Both the position numbers and the translations under genes were made by a program. The notes beneath the pieces were generated by a model. The model did no database searches and was not told the DNA's origin. It saw only the letters and a list, made by a program, of their open reading frames with translations. From DASXBA01 sp046729895 (GTDB lineage Bacteria; Actinomycetota; Thermoleophilia; Solirubrobacterales; Thermoleophilaceae), in the NCBI GenBank assembly GCA_046729895.1, contig JBKPHP010000064.1, forward strand, positions 1 to 6,011: a stretch of DNA of 6,011 nucleotides, written 5' to 3'. Position 1 is the stretch's first letter. Each line of letters begins with the position of its first letter. This document shows, piece after piece, positions 4,734 through 6,011 of this stretch.

Positions 4734-5174
4734 ATGTCTCAGGAGTCGCTCGCTAACGCCGCGCGCGGGTTCATCGAGGCTTACAACGCGGCCGATTGGA
4801 ATCGGCTGGAGGCGGCGATGACGGCCGACTGCGTCTATGACGAGATCGGGACTGGTCGCCGCGCCGACGGCGCGCACGAGGTCGTCGACCTGTTCAATGG
4901 CTGGAAGCGGGCGATGCCCGACTCCAACGGCACGGTAACGAGTGTCTGCGCCAGCGACGACACCGCTGCGCTGGAGGTGACCTGGAATGGGACGTTGACT
5001 GGTCCGATGGCTGGACCGCAGGGCGAGATAGCGCCCACCGGCAAGCACCAGACCACTCGCGCCTCGTTCACCTTTAGGTTCGAGGGCGACGCGATCAAGG
5101 AGTCACGTCAGTACTTCGATGTGATGTCGTTCATGCAGCAGGTCGGCGTCCTCGAAGCGCCTACTAGGGCTTAG
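4734..5174 (+). CDS. SnoaL-like / NTF2-fold protein
   Basis: The protein has 146 residues, the normal length for a single NTF2-like domain. It opens with the typical helix (FIEAYNAADWNRLEAAMTAD, 13-32), then a strand and loop (VYDEIGTGR), a second helix (EVVDLFNGWKRAMPD, 49-63) and the long curved strands of the cone (ALEVTWNGTLTGPM; ASFTFRFEGDAIKESRQYFD). The end YFDVMSFMQQVGV (127-139) matches the Y-x-D-x-x-x-x-x-x-Q-x-G pattern of SnoaL-like polyketide cyclase/ester cyclase proteins. Members include cyclases, isomerases and many with unknown ligands, so a reaction cannot be named. No polyketide synthase genes are nearby. It is cytoplasmic, without signal peptide. Start is set by a strong AGGAGG. 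It shares strand with the ABM-like gene 128 bases on, but a strong hairpin separates them. Confidence 0.88.
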   Translation: MSQESLANAARGFIEAYNAADWNRLEAAMTADCVYDEIGTGRRADGAHEVVDLFNGWKRAMPDSNGTVTSVCASDDTAALEVTWNGTLTGPMAGPQGEIAPTGKHQTTRASFTFRFEGDAIKESRQYFDVMSFMQQVGVLEAPTRA

Positions 5175-5196
5175 AGCCGCCGCGTCGGATCTTGAC

Positions 5197-5228
5197 CCCC
5201 GGCCGGCGGGCCACGCCGCCGGCTGGGG
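5197..5228. terminator. Strong 13-bp hairpin between the last two genes
   Basis: CCCCGGCCGGCGG (5197-5209) pairs with CCGCCGGCTGGGG (5216-5228), with one G-T pair and a 6-base loop. It begins 22 bases after the SnoaL-like stop codon. There is no T-run, as is common for actinobacterial hairpin terminators. It may end the upstream transcript, stabilise its 3' end, or be a REP-like element. Confidence 0.5.
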
Positions 5229-5288
5229 ACGCATCCGAGTGCCGGTGGATCCGCGCCCCTGCACGCGGCTATCCCTCCCAGCCCAACG

Positions 5289-5294
5289 AAGGAG
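5289..5294 (+). promoter_or_regulatory. Shine-Dalgarno of the ABM-like gene
   Basis: AAGGAG lies 7 bases before the ATG at 5302. It selects that start over the in-frame GTG at 5239, which would add 21 Pro/Arg/Ser-rich residues. Confidence 0.8.
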
Positions 5295-5301
5295 CTCCGC
5301 C

Positions 5302-5574
5302 ATGGCAGTAACAGCGATGATTCAGCATCGCGTCGCCGACTACGACGCGTGGCGCAACGCTTATGACGGTTTTGCCGACGTACAGAAGGCGGGCGGGGTG
5401 ACCCACGAGAGCGTCTACCGGGCGAAGGACGACCCCAGCACCGTGCTGGTCATCCACGGCTTTGCCACGGCAGCCGACGCCGAGGCGTTCCTCGCTCGCG
5501 CCGAGCTGCGCGACGCCATGCAGCAAGCAGGCGTCGAGGGCCACCCACGTATCGAGATCTACCACGACGCATAG
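5302..5574 (+). CDS. Small ABM-like (dimeric alpha-beta barrel) protein
   Basis: The protein has 90 residues, the usual size of a single ferredoxin-like domain of the antibiotic biosynthesis monooxygenase/dimeric alpha-beta barrel group. Visible order: first strand (AVTAMIQHRV), first helix with the family-like VADYDAWRNAYD (11-22), strand (THESVYRAKDDP), strand (TVLVIHGF), second helix (AADAEAFLARAELRDAMQQAGV, 57-78) and the last strand (PRIEIYHD). Such proteins are cofactor-free oxygenases, haem-handling enzymes or structural dimers; no residue here settles which. It would be soluble and dimeric. A clear ribosome binding site supports the start. It follows the SnoaL-like gene on the same strand, but the hairpin and the 127-base gap suggest separate transcription or a weak link. 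Confidence 0.82.
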   Translation: MAVTAMIQHRVADYDAWRNAYDGFADVQKAGGVTHESVYRAKDDPSTVLVIHGFATAADAEAFLARAELRDAMQQAGVEGHPRIEIYHDA

Positions 5575-5618
5575 CCGCCGCGGAGAGCGCGGGGCCCCCC
5601 GGCCAATCACGGGGCTGC

Positions 5619-5639
5619 GGGTGGCGGGTGACGGGTGAC
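5619..5639. repeat. Three tandem 7-base units
   Basis: GGGTGGC, GGGTGAC and GGGTGAC follow one another without gaps. It is a short simple repeat in the intergenic space and no function is evident. Confidence 0.5.
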
Positions 5640-5708
5640 TTTGCGGAGCGCGAAGGACCCAGGCCGGCTCTCGTGACACCGACCCCCGCCGGCAGGAGGG
5701 AGGAGTGT

Positions 5709-5798
5709 TCACACCGCAGCCGTGAGCAGGGAGTAGCGAACCAGTTCGCGCGCGTACTCGATCGCTGCAAGAGCCTGCGACGCTCGGTCAAGTCCCAA
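5709..5798 (-). pseudogene. Short coding-like tail on the minus strand
   Basis: A minus-strand frame ending in TGA at 5709-5711 has a strongly helix-like end (ASQALAAIEYARELVRYSLL). The frame stays open far upstream but offers no ATG or GTG; only a TTG at 5796-5798 could start it, giving 29 residues. Third-codon G/C content is lower than in the real genes. It may be the remnant of a lost gene or chance. Apart from this, the stretch 5575-5867 holds nothing recognisable. Confidence 0.2.
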
Positions 5799-5867
5799 CG
5801 CCCTCCGATTCCGCGTCGGAGCAGGCGTGTCGGTTGAGGCTCGCGAGACGCTCGCAAAGGACGACGC

Positions 5868-5948
5868 ATGAAAGTCAAGTCGACCCTGTACGCAGCTCCT
5901 CCTATTTGCGAGAGTTCGAGCCGGGCGCCGGTCCTGACGACGAGCTAA
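5868..5948 (+). CDS. Possible 26-residue peptide
   Basis: AAAGGA (5856-5861) lies 6 bases before an ATG, a good ribosome binding site. The frame MKVKSTLYAAPPICESSSRA continues six more residues to a TAA at 5946-5948. YAAPPI resembles the YxxPxL leader motif of actinobacterial lasso peptides, but there is no following G and no plausible core with a Glu/Asp at ring position. The good initiation site could also belong to a gene that is frameshifted or extends past the window: the +2 frame after YAAP stays open to about 5994. Function unknown. Confidence 0.25.
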   Translation: MKVKSTLYAAPPICESSSRAPVLTTS

Positions 5949-6011
5949 AGAGCAGGCCCGGGGGCATGGACCTGCCGCGCTGCTTGGCCGCTTGACGGCC
6001 CACTAGATGCG

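Noticed and set aside
4344..5048. 234-codon minus-strand ORF opposite the SnoaL-like gene
   Set aside because: Overlaps a confident gene with a strong ribosome binding site; its translation shows no domain.
1..6011. CRISPR array, insertion sequence or prophage
   Set aside because: No regularly spaced repeats, no transposase, integrase or terminal inverted repeats were found.

Overview
The window is high-GC DNA with strong G/C preference at third codon positions. It looks like a chromosomal segment from an actinobacterium. Start sites of the leaderless type and the kinds of protein present resemble what I remember of Thermoleophilia (Solirubrobacterales/Gaiellales). That placement is an inference without any database check. 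Nothing points to a plasmid, phage, transposon or CRISPR locus.

Layout: bases 1-258 hold the 3' end of a cupin-domain gene cut by the window edge. Bases 259-1215 are mostly non-coding, with one doubtful Cys-rich and Pro/Glu-rich minus-strand ORF (569-817), a tandem pair of hairpins (922-973), a short minus-strand coding-like tail (1003-1092) and a 16-base palindrome (1095-1110). An intact short-chain dehydrogenase/reductase gene follows (1216-2115, +). Convergent with it is a minus-strand gene of unknown function (2669 down to 2210), broken by a single-base frameshift at a G5/C4 homopolymer run. Bases 2683-3883 carry no convincing intact gene. They contain a tRNA-Sec-like element with a UCA anticodon (about 2880-2990), then a dense set of inverted repeats and short coding-like islands, so this looks like decayed or structured non-coding DNA. 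A 93-residue gene of unknown function follows (3897-4178, +). After another gap with a terminator-like hairpin (4349-4374) come two small enzyme-type genes on the plus strand: a SnoaL/NTF2-fold protein (4734-5174) and an ABM-like ferredoxin-fold protein (5302-5574). They are separated by a strong 13-bp hairpin. The right end is intergenic, with a possible 26-codon peptide ORF (5868-5948).

The genes do not form an obvious pathway. The cupin, SDR, SnoaL-like and ABM-like proteins are all families of small-molecule or oxidative metabolism, but separate promoters, hairpins and long gaps argue against one operon. Two types of translation start coexist. Three genes have a TAGNNT hexamer exactly 7 bases before the start codon, as expected for leaderless mRNAs, whereas the SnoaL-like and ABM-like genes have clear Shine-Dalgarno sequences. 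The observations most worth checking are the tRNA-Sec-like element and the homopolymer frameshift. I did not find convincing evidence of a new multi-gene system.
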